In this document: piece after piece, positions 1 to 9,000 of the stretch | Numbering within the stretch: position 1 is the stretch's first letter | How the letters are laid out: every line of letters begins with the position of its first letter | Source of the DNA: Streptomyces sp. 846.5 | GTDB taxonomy: Bacteria > Actinomycetota > Actinomycetes > Streptomycetales > Streptomycetaceae | Assembly (NCBI RefSeq): GCF_004365705.1 | Contig: NZ_SOBN01000002.1 | Span: forward strand, 1,674,001-1,738,000 | Length of the DNA: 64,000 nt | Direction of reading: 5' to 3' | Made by a program: the position numbers and the translations under genes | Notes under the pieces: generated by a model | Told to the model about the DNA's origin: nothing | What the model saw: only the letters and a program-made list of their open reading frames with translations | Databases searched by the model: none

Positions 1-1
1 C

Positions 2-364
2 GAGTGGGACGACGGCGCTACGTATCCGGTGGTGGACGTCGAGATCTCCGCCGAGAGCCACCCGTTCCACACCGGCCGGGCCAGGACCGTCGACCCGCAG
101 GGCGAGATCGCCAAGTTCCAGCGCCGCTACGGCGGCGGCGGTGCCGGCGGCGGCGTCGGTGACGACGGTGACGACGCGGTGCGCACCCCGACCCCGGGCG
201 AGGTCACACCGGACGCGCTGCTGCACACCGGCAGCGACGGCGAGGTGTCCCCCGAGGACCTGGTCCAGGCCAGCGGACGGGACGTCACCCCGCAGACGCT
301 GGAGTGGGCCCGCCGGCGGCTGGCCGAGGAGGGCCGGGCGGCCGTGGAGAAGCAGCTGCCCTGA
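2..364 (+). CDS. rpmE2: 50S ribosomal protein L31 type B, extended C-terminus (5' end off window)
   Basis: The frame is open from the window edge and ends at TGA 362-364, giving 120 visible residues. Residues 1-44 match the C-terminal half of zinc-independent (type B) L31, with YPVVDVEISAESHPF followed by FQRRYG, where the family normally ends. Here 76 more residues follow: a Gly-rich linker, an acidic stretch, and three similar motifs (EVTPDAL, EVSPEDL, DVTPQTL) ending in a predicted charged helix. Type B L31 replaces the zinc-binding L31 in the large subunit under zinc limitation. The N-terminus and any Zur site lie upstream of the window. The L31 assignment is strong; the role of the tail is unknown. 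Confidence 0.9.
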   Translation, partial: EWDDGATYPVVDVEISAESHPFHTGRARTVDPQGEIAKFQRRYGGGGAGGGVGDDGDDAVRTPTPGEVTPDALLHTGSDGEVSPEDLVQASGRDVTPQTLEWARRRLAEEGRAAVEKQLP

Positions 365-383
365 CCAGCACACGACCGCAGGA

Positions 384-414
384 GGCCCGGTGACCAACTG
401 TCACCGGGCCCTTT
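384..414. terminator. Bidirectional terminator between rpmE2 and DUF2630 gene
   Basis: A perfect 11-bp stem (384-394 with 400-410) encloses the 5-nt loop CAACT and is followed by CTTT on the plus strand. It lies between two converging genes, so it probably serves both. Confidence 0.8.
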
Positions 415-420
415 CCGGCG

Positions 421-666
421 TCAGGACTTGTAGCCCTCGACCTCGGACGCCGGCCGGATCGCCGCGGCGTCCTCGGCCTGTCCGAACTCGCGCAGGGCCC
501 GGCGCTGCCGCAGCAGGTCCCAGCACTGGTCCAGCTGCACCTCGATCTCGGCGAGCTGCTTGTGCGCCAGCTCCGGATCCGCCTCCCCCGAGGCGACCTT
601 GGCCCTCAACTCGTGCTCGGCGGTGACCATGCTGTTGATGGCCTCCAGGATGTCGGGATCAGCCAT
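421..666 (-). CDS. DUF2630 family protein
   Basis: This 81-residue cytoplasmic protein begins MADPDILEAINSMVTAEHEL, the hallmark of the small actinobacterial DUF2630 family. It is predicted to be almost entirely helical, with heptad-like spacing (ELAHKQLAEIEVQLDQCWDLL), which suggests a coiled-coil hairpin. The ATG at 666 is preceded by a strong AGGAGGAGC ribosome-binding site. Family function is not known. It converges on rpmE2 across a shared terminator. Confidence 0.8.
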   Translation of the reverse strand: MADPDILEAINSMVTAEHELRAKVASGEADPELAHKQLAEIEVQLDQCWDLLRQRRALREFGQAEDAAAIRPASEVEGYKS

Positions 667-768
667 GCGCTCCTCCTGAGGTCCTGCGGATTTGTCCTGT
701 GGAAACGGCCGGATCGGGGGCTGCCCCCGCTCCCATCCTGCCCGTACGGCCCGCGCCCTGCACGGCGA

Positions 769-1128
769 TCAGGCCGCGCGCCCCCAGCCGCGCTCGGGTC
801 CGGGCCGATGGGCCCGGCGGCGTTCGACTCCCAGCAGGGGAACCAGCACGGTGGCGGCCAGGAGCAGCAGCACCACGACCGTGACCACCACGACCGGCCC
901 GGGGCGTCCGGGGACCTCAGCGGCCAGCAGCACCCCGGCCGCGACCACCAGCAGCAGGCCGACCGCGCCGCGCGAACCCCGCAGGAACAGCCACAGGTGC
1001 CAGATCCGGTGCAGCCGCATGGTGCTCAGTCTCCGGTCGAGCTCGGCGTCGGCCTTCAGCCGCTCCTCGATCCCGTCCAGGATCCGCTGTTCCCGCAAGG
1101 TCAGTGCCGGTCCGTCAGTCATCGCCAT
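769..1128 (-). CDS. DUF3040 membrane protein
   Basis: The N-terminus contains LTLREQRILDGIEERLKADA, matching the cytoplasmic helix of the DUF3040 family (consensus LSERE-RIL-IE). Two hydrophobic segments follow, at about residues 53-70 and 75-95, and then a short basic tail. In-frame starts are GTG 1143, ATG 1128 and ATG 1122. I chose 1128 because a GGTGGGGG stretch lies at suitable spacing; 1122 is nearly as likely. The function of these small actinobacterial inner-membrane proteins is unknown. Confidence 0.75.
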   Translation of the reverse strand: MAMTDGPALTLREQRILDGIEERLKADAELDRRLSTMRLHRIWHLWLFLRGSRGAVGLLLVVAAGVLLAAEVPGRPGPVVVVTVVVLLLLAATVLVPLLGVERRRAHRPGPERGWGRAA

Positions 1129-1183
1129 CCCCGCAACCCCCACCGTCCACCATGGAGTGCGGCTTCCCGACCTGAGCGGGTTT

Positions 1184-2461
1184 CTAACCTCCGGACGCGA
1201 CCCGGTTCTCCTCGGACCGGTCCGGAGCAGGTGCTGCCAGGGGCGAGGAGGAGGCCACCAGCACCGACCGGCCGACGGCCCGCCGCGGGCGGACCAGGCC
1301 GACCAGGGCGAGGGCGGCCAGGGCCATCACCGCCAGGCCGTACTCGCGGGTGGTGGGGAGCAGGCCGCCGCCGTGCACCACCAGGACGCCGCCGATCACC
1401 GCGGGCAGGCCCATGGCCAGGTAGGAGACCACATAGAGGGTGGACAGCAGGCCGGACCGCTCGTGCGGGGCGGCTAGCGGGACGGTGGTCCTGATCGCGC
1501 CCTGGAAGCCGCCGCCGAACCCGGCCCCCGCCAGCGCGGTGCCGAGGAAGAAGCCGGCGGTGGAGCGGTGGTCGACCGAGAGCAGGGTGACGCCCACGCC
1601 GACGACCAGGGCGACGATGCCGAGCAGCATCACCACGCGCGGCCGGACGTCGCGCAGCAGCAGCACGGTCAGCGCGCCGCTGCCGGCCAGCACGAACAGG
1701 GCCAGGCCGCCGAGCAGGGAGGAGTCGGAGCCGACGACCACCCGGACCACTGCGGGCGCCACCGAGCCGTAGAAGCCGGCCAGGGCCCACACCGCCACCA
1801 GCACCGGCACGGCGGCCAGCACCGGGCCCAGAGCGGTCCTGGGGATGCCCAGCCGGGGCCGCAGCGAGGCCAGCGCGCCGGGCTTGGGCGTGGAGGTCTC
1901 CGCCATCAGCCACACGCCCACGCCCTGCAGCACGAAGACGCCGAGCAGCGCCAGGTAGACCAGGTGGACCGGCCAGGGCAGGAACTGGACCAGCAGCCCG
2001 GAGGCGATGGAGCCGGTCGCGGTGCCGGTCATCGGCGCCACGGCGTTGGTGATGGTGCCCTTGGCCTTGTCGATGTCGAGCATCCCGGCTCCGACGGCGC
2101 CGACGGCCGCTCCGGTGGCGAGGCCCTGGACCACCCGGGCCAGCAGCAGTTCGGGCACGCCGCCGGCGGTGGTCAGCACCACCATGGTGACGGCCTGCAG
2201 GGCGATGCCGGCCAGCAGCACCGGCCGGCGTCCAACATGGTCCGAGAGCGAGCCGACGACCAGCAGCGCGGCGAGCACCGCGAGGGCGTAGACGCCGAAG
2301 ACCACGGTGGTGGTGATCGGGGAGAAGCCCCATTCGCGCTGGTAGACGGCATAGAGCGGGGTCGGGGCGCTGGAGGCGGCGAGGAAGGAGACAACGATCG
2401 ACGCCTGGAGATAGAAGGCGACGCCGCGCGGCAGGTACCGCCGTCGGGGCTGGCTGGTCAT
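1184..2461 (-). CDS. MFS transporter (12-TM, drug-efflux type)
   Basis: This 425-residue protein has about twelve hydrophobic segments and the MFS loop 2-3 signature GSLSDHVGRRPVLLAG (about residues 70-85). The N-terminal helix with APTPLYAVYQ resembles actinobacterial proton-driven multidrug exporters. It is transcribed divergently from a TetR regulator, with two 18-bp operators in the 80-bp gap, so repression by that regulator is very likely. The ATG at 2461 fits the family N-terminus. The substrate cannot be read from the sequence. Confidence 0.85.
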   Translation of the reverse strand: MTSQPRRRYLPRGVAFYLQASIVVSFLAASSAPTPLYAVYQREWGFSPITTTVVFGVYALAVLAALLVVGSLSDHVGRRPVLLAGIALQAVTMVVLTTAGGVPELLLARVVQGLATGAAVGAVGAGMLDIDKAKGTITNAVAPMTGTATGSIASGLLVQFLPWPVHLVYLALLGVFVLQGVGVWLMAETSTPKPGALASLRPRLGIPRTALGPVLAAVPVLVAVWALAGFYGSVAPAVVRVVVGSDSSLLGGLALFVLAGSGALTVLLLRDVRPRVVMLLGIVALVVGVGVTLLSVDHRSTAGFFLGTALAGAGFGGGFQGAIRTTVPLAAPHERSGLLSTLYVVSYLAMGLPAVIGGVLVVHGGGLLPTTREYGLAVMALAALALVGLVRPRRAVGRSVLVASSSPLAAPAPDRSEENRVASGG

Positions 2462-2482
2462 GACTGCTCCCGAGAGACTGGT

Positions 2483-2528
2483 CAGACAGGTCTGTCTAAT
2501 GAGCCCTTACATTAGACAGACCTGTCTG
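2483..2528. promoter_or_regulatory. Paired inverted operators between MFS and TetR genes
   Basis: Two 18-bp sites, 2483-2500 (CAGACAGGTCTGTCTAAT) and 2511-2528, are exact reverse complements of each other, separated by 10 bp. Each contains the palindrome AGACAG-N2-CTGTCT, a typical TetR-family operator. The second lies inside the 17-bp spacer of a promoter-like pair (TTACAT 2507-2512 and TAAAGT 2530-2535) driving the tetR gene, so binding should block that promoter. Confidence 0.85.
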
Positions 2529-2541
2529 TTAAAGTCAACCC

Positions 2542-3102
2542 ATGGCTACTTCGGCACGGGAGCGGCTCCTGAACGCCGCCACTGAACTGTTCTACGAAGA
2601 GGGCGTGCACACGGTCGGCATCGACCGGGTGATCGAGCGGGCCGGTGTGGCCAAGGCGACCCTCTACAACACCTTCGGCAGCAAGGACGCGCTGATCCGC
2701 GCCTACCTGGCCGACCGCCACGAGTCGCGCCGGCTGCGGATCACCGCCAAGGTCGAGCAGCAGCAGGACCCCAGGGAGCGGCTGCTCGCGGTGTTCGACG
2801 CGCAGAGCGACTCCATCGCCGCGCCCAACTACCACGGCTGCGCCTTCGTCAACGCCAGCGCCGAGGCGAGCCCGGACAGCGCGATCCAGGAGGTCTCCGC
2901 CGAGTACCGGGGCTGGCTCCGGGGCCTGTTCACCGACCTGGCCCTGGCCGCCGGCGCGGCCGATCCCGAGCTGCTGGCACGCCGGCTCGTCCTGCTCTAC
3001 GACGGCGCCTCCATCACGGCCCGGATGGACCACGACCTGACCGCCGCGGACCTCGCCAAGAGCACCGCCGCCGAGCTTCTGGACGCGGCCGTACCCCACT
3101 GA
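2542..3102 (+). CDS. TetR family transcriptional regulator
   Basis: This 186-residue protein has an N-terminal TetR helix-turn-helix at about residues 8-52 (RERLLNAATELFYEEG, then VGIDRVIERAGVAKATLYNTF). A helical ligand-binding domain follows, with C-terminal similarity to the AcrR/TetR_C group. It is divergent from the MFS exporter at 1184-2461 and probably represses both genes through the 2483-2528 sites. No Shine-Dalgarno precedes ATG 2542. The -10-like TAAAGT ends 7 nt before the ATG, so the mRNA may be leaderless. Confidence 0.9.
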   Translation: MATSARERLLNAATELFYEEGVHTVGIDRVIERAGVAKATLYNTFGSKDALIRAYLADRHESRRLRITAKVEQQQDPRERLLAVFDAQSDSIAAPNYHGCAFVNASAEASPDSAIQEVSAEYRGWLRGLFTDLALAAGAADPELLARRLVLLYDGASITARMDHDLTAADLAKSTAAELLDAAVPH

Positions 3103-3155
3103 GCCCGAACTTTTACCCGGCCTTTACATGCCCTCTGCAACCGCCTGCGTAGAGT

Positions 3156-3175
3156 TCCGAGTCTTTGCACTCGGA
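3156..3175. other. Small hairpin upstream of L,D-transpeptidase gene
   Basis: A 7-bp stem (TCCGAGT 3156-3162 with ACTCGGA 3169-3175) and 6-nt loop lie between tetR and the transpeptidase gene. It could be a weak terminator or a leader hairpin. There is no U-tract. Confidence 0.4.
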
Positions 3176-3208
3176 TATCCAATGTCATGACGTGAGTGGA
3201 GCGAGTAC

Positions 3209-4240
3209 GTGCGGCGGATCATGAACACCATCGGGATAACCCTGGTGGCCGGGGCGGTGCTGGGCAGCGCGAGCGCCTGCGGCGGGAACGCGTCGGCGAA
3301 GAGCGCGGGGTCGTCACAGGTGAGCGTCGCCCCCGGGACCAGCGCCGGAGCGAGCGGCGGGGCCAGTGCCGGCACCAGCAGCAGCGCCTCCCCCAGCACC
3401 AGCCCCTCACCCACGCACCCGGCCGGGCCGGCCATGCTGCTGGACTCGCTCACCCCGGCGGACGGCGGCAACGTCGGCGTCGCGATGCCGATCTCGATCG
3501 TCTTCACCAAGGCGGTCGCCGAGTCCGCGCGCAAGGCCATCGAGCAGCACCTCACCGTCTCCGCCTCGGTCGCGACCACCGGCGCCTGGCACTGGTACAG
3601 CAGCCGGCGCGTCGACTGGCGGCCGCAGAGCTACTGGAAGTCCGGCACCAAGGTCTCGGTCAGCGCCGACCTCACGGATGTGGGCGACGGCAACGGCGAC
3701 TACGGCACCCACTCCTACAAGCACACCTTCACCATCGGCAGCGACGTCGAGACCACGGTGTCGGTGACCGGCCACTCGATGACGGTCAGCAACGGCGGCA
3801 AGGTCGTCCGCACCATGCCCATCGACGCCGGCAGCTCGACCTGGCCGTCCTGGGACGGCACCATGGCCGTGATCGACAAGCAGAAGGAGGTGCGGATGAC
3901 CTCCTGCAGCGTCGGCATCAGCTGTGACAAGACCAGCCCCAACTACTACGACCTGACCCTGCCCTGGGACGTGCACCTCACCGACTCCGGCACCTACGTC
4001 CACTACTCCACCGGCGACCCCAACCCTGGCAACAGCGTCGGCTCGCACGGCTGCATACACCTCTCGCTGAGCAACGCCGAGTGGTTCTACAACTACGTCA
4101 AGCAGGGCGACCCGGTCACCGTCACCGGCTCCCCCCGCGGCAAGGCCGCCGGCGACAACGGCTACGCCGCCTTCAACCTCACCTGGTCCGACTGGCTCTC
4201 AGCCAGCGCCGCAGGCGCCCAGCAGACCGCCACGCTGTAG
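3209..4240 (+). CDS. Secreted/lipoprotein L,D-transpeptidase
   Basis: The enzyme forms 3-3 peptidoglycan cross-links outside the membrane. The 343-residue protein starts at GTG 3209 with GGAG 7 nt upstream. A hydrophobic leader ends at a cysteine (GSASAC, about residue 23) that may be lipidated, followed by an Ala/Ser/Thr-rich linker. An Ig-like domain (about 75-175) precedes the YkuD catalytic domain, with the active-site SHGCIH and catalytic Cys at residue 282. This matches the actinobacterial LdtMt2-type layout. The lipobox is weak, so simple secretion is an alternative. Confidence 0.9.
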   Translation: MRRIMNTIGITLVAGAVLGSASACGGNASAKSAGSSQVSVAPGTSAGASGGASAGTSSSASPSTSPSPTHPAGPAMLLDSLTPADGGNVGVAMPISIVFTKAVAESARKAIEQHLTVSASVATTGAWHWYSSRRVDWRPQSYWKSGTKVSVSADLTDVGDGNGDYGTHSYKHTFTIGSDVETTVSVTGHSMTVSNGGKVVRTMPIDAGSSTWPSWDGTMAVIDKQKEVRMTSCSVGISCDKTSPNYYDLTLPWDVHLTDSGTYVHYSTGDPNPGNSVGSHGCIHLSLSNAEWFYNYVKQGDPVTVTGSPRGKAAGDNGYAAFNLTWSDWLSASAAGAQQTATL

Positions 4241-4252
4241 CAACAACAGCCG

Positions 4253-4286
4253 CGCGCCCCTCCTCGGACCGTCGAGGAGGGGCGCG
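4253..4286. terminator. Bidirectional terminator
   Basis: A perfect 14-bp G+C-rich stem (4253-4266 with 4273-4286) with loop GACCGT lies between the converging transpeptidase and DUF805 genes. Confidence 0.85.
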
Positions 4287-4312
4287 TTCCGCGTCGCTGT
4301 CGCTGCTTCGGC

Positions 4313-4669
4313 TCAGGCCTGGGCGGGAGCGAGCTTGGGGTTCGGGCCGTACTTGTTCTCACCGGCTGCACTGTCGGAGGCGAGGAAGACCAGCACGATG
4401 ATGCTGCCAACGATCGGAATGAGCGCGAGGAAGAACCACCAGGCCGACCGGCCCGTGTCGTGCATCCTGCGGAAGGCCGCAGCGATCCCCGGGATGAAGA
4501 CGGCGAGGGCATAGAGGATGTAAGGGATGTTCGACCCAATGGCGAGGTCGATCGCGAACAGGACAGCGGCGAATATCACATTGAAGAGGGCGAACATCCA
4601 GTATTCCTTGCGACGCGCCCTTCCCCCGAATCCGACGTAGTTCTTCAAAACCGCCAAGTACCAGTTCAC
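4313..4669 (-). CDS. DUF805 membrane protein
   Basis: This 118-residue protein begins VNWYLAVLKNYVGFGGRARR, typical of DUF805, and contains the family motif RRMHDTGRSAWW between membrane segments. Three to four hydrophobic helices are visible, with a Gly/Asn/Lys-rich tail. The start is fixed at GTG 4669 by AAGGAG 5 nt upstream. A good vegetative promoter lies upstream. Family function is unknown; it is a small inner-membrane protein. Confidence 0.85.
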   Translation of the reverse strand: MNWYLAVLKNYVGFGGRARRKEYWMFALFNVIFAAVLFAIDLAIGSNIPYILYALAVFIPGIAAAFRRMHDTGRSAWWFFLALIPIVGSIIVLVFLASDSAAGENKYGPNPKLAPAQA

Positions 4670-4985
4670 TACAGCTCCTTCACCGATCCACCTGCAGCCC
4701 GCCCGACACCCGGACAGGCAAGCCGAGAACGTAGGGCACACAAAGGTGCAGGTCAAGCCGCCGTCAAACCTGATCAAATCGCAGCATCGCATCCTTTATG
4801 GGCCGGACGGCCGCATCGGAAAATCGGGGATCCTCACATCTGCCGGGGTGCCAAACCTATGACGTTCAGTCACCAAGTCACTGCTGCATACCAGTTGTCG
4901 CCCCATCGCCCACGGGTTCACGTTCTGCAGATTTCCCGGAAAGTTCTCCAAGGGCAAACCGGACAATAGCTGACAGATCATCGCA
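4670..4985. other. Gene-free stretch between DUF805 gene and DUF4304 pseudogene
   Basis: Apart from the DUF805 promoter at 4728-4756, I see no convincing coding frame, repeat or RNA in these 316 bases. Base composition is visibly less G+C-rich than in the neighbouring genes. Confidence 0.6.
4728..4756 (-). promoter_or_regulatory. Vegetative promoter of DUF805 gene
   Basis: On the minus strand, TTGACC (4756-4751) is followed by a 17-bp spacer and TACGTT (4733-4728), a good match to the actinobacterial principal-sigma consensus. It lies about 60 bp upstream of the GTG start. Confidence 0.6.
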
Positions 4986-5338
4986 TCACCCGCCTGCGGA
5001 CAGGTAGGACCGGGCCCAGGCGGCGAATCGGGGAAGCAGGGGGTGGTCGGCTTGTCGACTCGCCATGCGCTGCACCAGCGGAAGGACCTCGGTGTCGACC
5101 GCATCCGCCTCGGGTTCGGCTCATTCAGGGTGAGCCACCGCCAGTAGGTCCGCAGGGCGTACTTGAACGTCATGTCGAAGACGTCACGGACCGGATCGAC
5201 ACGGTGGACGTTGAACTCGAAAATGAGCAGATCGTCGTCGGGCAGGGCGAGCGCGAGATGGGAACCGGCCCTCCGGAAGCCGTGCGGCCGCAGCGCGGGC
5301 GCCACGTGAACGCGGACGAAGTCTCGCAGGGCGTTCAT
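4986..5338 (-). pseudogene. Frameshifted DUF4304-like protein gene
   Basis: From ATG 5338 (or ATG 5350) the frame encodes MNALRDFVRVHVAPALRPHG through TYWRWLTLNEP, resembling the N-terminus of DUF4304 proteins. After about residue 75, near 5110-5122, the coding signal moves to another frame reading EADAVDTEVLPLVQRMASRQ and ending LPRFAAWARSYLSAGG at TGA 4988-4986. The two parts join into one plausible protein of about 117 residues if a single-base indel is corrected. It may be a true pseudogene or a sequencing error. The DUF4304 label is moderately supported. Confidence 0.65.
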
Positions 5339-5401
5339 GCGGGCGAACATACCTTCGGGCGTGCAGCTCGGGGGTCCCGGGACGAAACTGCTTCCTGGAG
5401 A

Positions 5402-5804
5402 TCAGTCGAACCAGTCCAGGGACTGGCCGTGGGGACCGGTGAAGGCCACCGGCTGCCCGTCCAGGGCGAGGACGAACACCTCATGGTCCTGCGGTGCGGG
5501 ACGGGGCAGCCGGTCATGCACGGACGCCAGGACGTGGGGGGCCTCGTTGGAGATCCAGCGGCAGGGCCGCGATCGCACGGTTTCGACGAAGGACTCCCGG
5601 GACTCGGTCGACAGATACGGGACCGCCGAGGAATCGCACGGCCCCCAGCAGCAGATTCGGCTGCCGCTTGGATGCGGGAAGCCGGTCGATCAAGGCCAAT
5701 AGCTGCGTGTCCGCCGCGATCTGAGCCGCCAACGTCTCGTAGCTCGCGGAATGTCCGCGTACCTCCATGGTCGCGAAGCGCCGGTACCGCTCTGCTGTAT
5801 CCAT
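5402..5804 (-). pseudogene. Internally deleted DUF2332 gene
   Basis: From ATG 5804, with a strong GGAGGAG site, the first 60-odd codons match the DUF2332 N-terminus (RYRRFA, then LPASKRQPNLLLGAVRFLGG). The sequence then moves to another frame encoding YLSTESRESFVETVRSRPCRW, WISNEAPHVLAS and a C-terminus HEVFVLALDGQPVAFTGPHG ending at TGA 5404. These correspond to the end of the same family. Intact members are about 300 or more residues, so roughly 200 codons seem to be missing between the two parts. No function is expected. Confidence 0.7.
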
Positions 5805-6086
5805 CGCCTGCTCCTCCGTCGTGACGATCTTGACAGCAGAGGAAGTCCTGGAGAAGAGCCGCCAGAGGCCGTCTCAGCGGTCCTGACGCGCAGAACCCCG
5901 ACCAGGAGGTCTCTTGCCGTCAAAAGTTAGATTCCAACGAAGATGTGTCTAGATATTGCGCTGAGTTGTCGACACCGTTACGGTCCAGCGTGCACCCGTC
6001 AACCCTCTCCTGTGTTCCCAGCTCTCCACCCCACCTGACTGCGGAGCCGCTTCGGGTCCGGCCCTCCGCGTCGAAGGGAGCAGAAG

Positions 6087-9000
6087 GTGTCCCATTCCAT
6101 CCACCAGCTGAGGCGAGCGCTCGCCCTGGCGGTCGGCACCGCGATGCTGGCCGCGCTCAGCCTGGTCGCGTTGGCGGTTCAGCCCGCCTGGGCCGCCGCC
6201 ACCGGCGGCAGCGGCGCGAGCCTGCCCTACGTAGAGGTCCAGGCGGAGAACTCCGCCACCAACGGGACGGTCATCGGCCCGAGTTACGCCCAGGGCCAGC
6301 TCGCCGACGAGGCCGCGTACCGCAAGGCGGTGACCCTGCAGGGCAGCGGACAGTACGTCAGTTTCACCACGCCGGTGGCCACCAACTCCATCGACTTCCG
6401 CTACAGCATCCCCGACACCTCGGGCGGGTCGGTCTACACCGCGCCGCTGTCGCTCTACATCAACGGGGTCAAGCAGTCGGACTTCACCCTCACCAACGCC
6501 TACAGCTGGTACTACGGCAGCTACCCCTTCACCAACTCCCCCGGCAGCAACCCGCACCACTTCTTCGACGAGGTGCACCGCCTGTTCAGCACCACCTATC
6601 CGCAGGGGACGACCTTCAAGCTGCAGGTCGACTCCGAGGACACCGCCTCCTCCTACACCGTCGACTTCGCCGACTTCGAGCAGGTCGGCGCCGCGCTGAC
6701 GCAGCCGGCCGGGTCGGTGTCGGTGACCAGTGAGGGCGCCGACGCGACCGGTGCGGCCGACGCCACCAGCGCCTTCAACGCCGCTATCAGCGCGGCCGGT
6801 TCGGGCGGCACGGTGTGGATCCCGGCGGGGACGTACAACGTCCCGGGCCACATCAGCGTCAGCAACGTCACGATCGCCGGCGCCGGCATGTGGTACTCCA
6901 CCGTCGCCGGGACGGCGCCCGGCTTCTACGGCAACTCCGCGCCGTCGCCGAGCACCAACGTGCACCTGCAGAACTTCGCGATCTTCGGCAACGTCCAGGA
7001 ACGCAACGACAGCGCGCAGGTCAACGGCATCGGCGGCGCGCTGAGCAACTCCTCGGTGTCCAACCTGTGGATCGACCACATGAAGGTCGGCGCCTGGATG
7101 GACGGGCCGATGGACAAGCTGACCTTCAGCGGGATGCGGATCCGGGACACCACCGCCGACGGCATCAACTTCCACGGTGGCGTCACCAACTCCACCGTCA
7201 CCAACAGCGACATCCGCAACACCGGTGACGACGGCGTGGCCACCTGGGCGGACTCCTCCCTCGGGGCGGACGCCAACGACACCATCTCCAACAACACCGT
7301 GCAGCTGCAGATCCTCGCCAACGGCATCGCGATCTACGGCGGCCACGACAACACCGTCCGCGGGAACCTGGTCCAGGACAGCGGGATCTCCCAGGGCGGC
7401 GGCATCCACGTGGGGCAGCGCTTCACCTCAACCCCGGTGGGCACCACCACCATCTCCAACAACACCCTGGTCAGGGACGGGGATCTCGACCCCAACTGGC
7501 AGTTCGGCGTCGGCGCACTGTGGTTCGACGGCAGCCAGGGCGCCATCACCGGACCGATCAACGTCACCAACGCGCTGATCCAGCAGAGTCCTTACGAGGC
7601 GGTGCAGTGGGTCGAGGGCACCATCAGCGGGGTCTCGCTGAACAACGTGACCATCGCCGGCACCGGGACCTTCGCCCTGCAGGAGCAGACCGGCGGCGCG
7701 GCGAGCTTCACCAATGTCGTCGCGACCGGCGTCAACGGCCCCTCCCCCGTGTACAACTGCGAGGGCGGCAACTTCGTGGTGACCGACGGCGGGGGCAACT
7801 CCGGTATCAGCGGCACCCCGTACTGCAGCGGCTGGCCGACCCCGGTCTTCCCGCCCTACCCGGCCACCGGGGTGACCGCCACCCCGAGCGCGCTGAACTT
7901 CGGTTCGGTGGCCACCGGCGCGACCAGCGCCGCGCAGACGGTGACGGTCAGCAATCCGACCGGCTCGGCGGCGGCCGTCTCGTCCGTCGCGACCAGCGGT
8001 GACTTCGCCCAGACCAACACCTGCGGTTCGTCCATCGCGGCGAACGGCTCCTGCACGGTCAGCGTGACCTTCAAACCGACCGCGACGGGCAGCCGCTCCG
8101 GCAGTCTGACCGTCAACGCGGGCGGGGTCACCAACACCGTCAGCCTCTCCGGCGCCGGCACCGCGCCGGGGCCGGTGCTGAACGCCTCACCGGCGAGCCT
8201 CAGCTTCGCCGGGACGGTGGTCGGTTCCTCGGCCGCCGCGCAGAGCGTCACCGTCACCAACTCCGGCACCACCACGGCGACCGTCTCCGGCGTCGCGGTG
8301 ACCGGTGACTTCAGCCAGACCAACAACTGCTCCAGCATCGCGGTCGGTGCCTCCTGCACGGTCAACGTCGGCTTCAAGCCCACCGCGGGCGGTTCCCGTA
8401 CCGGGACCCTGACCGTCACCTCCGACGCCAACAACAGCCCCACCACCGCCGCCCTGACCGGGACCGGCATCGACAGCAGCACCAACATCGCGGCCGGCCG
8501 CCCGGCCACCGCGAGCTCCAGCAACGGCGTCTACGTCCCCGCCAACCTCACCGACGCCGACGCCTCCACCTACTGGGAGAGCGCCAACGGCAGCTTCCCG
8601 CAGTGGGCCCAGGTCGACCTCGGCCAGAGCTACAGCGTCGGCAAGGTCGTCCTCAAGCTCCCGCCGGCGACGGCCTGGAGCGCCCGCACCGAGACCCTGT
8701 CGGTGCAGGGGTCGACGGACGGATCCACCTTCTCCACCATCGTGGCCTCCGCCGGGTACACCTTCGACCCCAACGCCAACAGCAACACGGTGACCATCAC
8801 CTTCAACGCCGCCACCGCGCGGTACGTCCGGGTGAACATCACCGCCAACACCGGCTGGACCGCCGGCCAGCTGTCGGACTTCGAGGTGTTCCCCAGTGGC
8901 AGCGGCGGCTCCACGCCGTCGGCGACGCTGTCCGCCAACCCGAGCTCGCTGACCTTCGCCAGCCAGGCGCTGAACACCAGCAGCAGCGCGCAGTCGGTGA

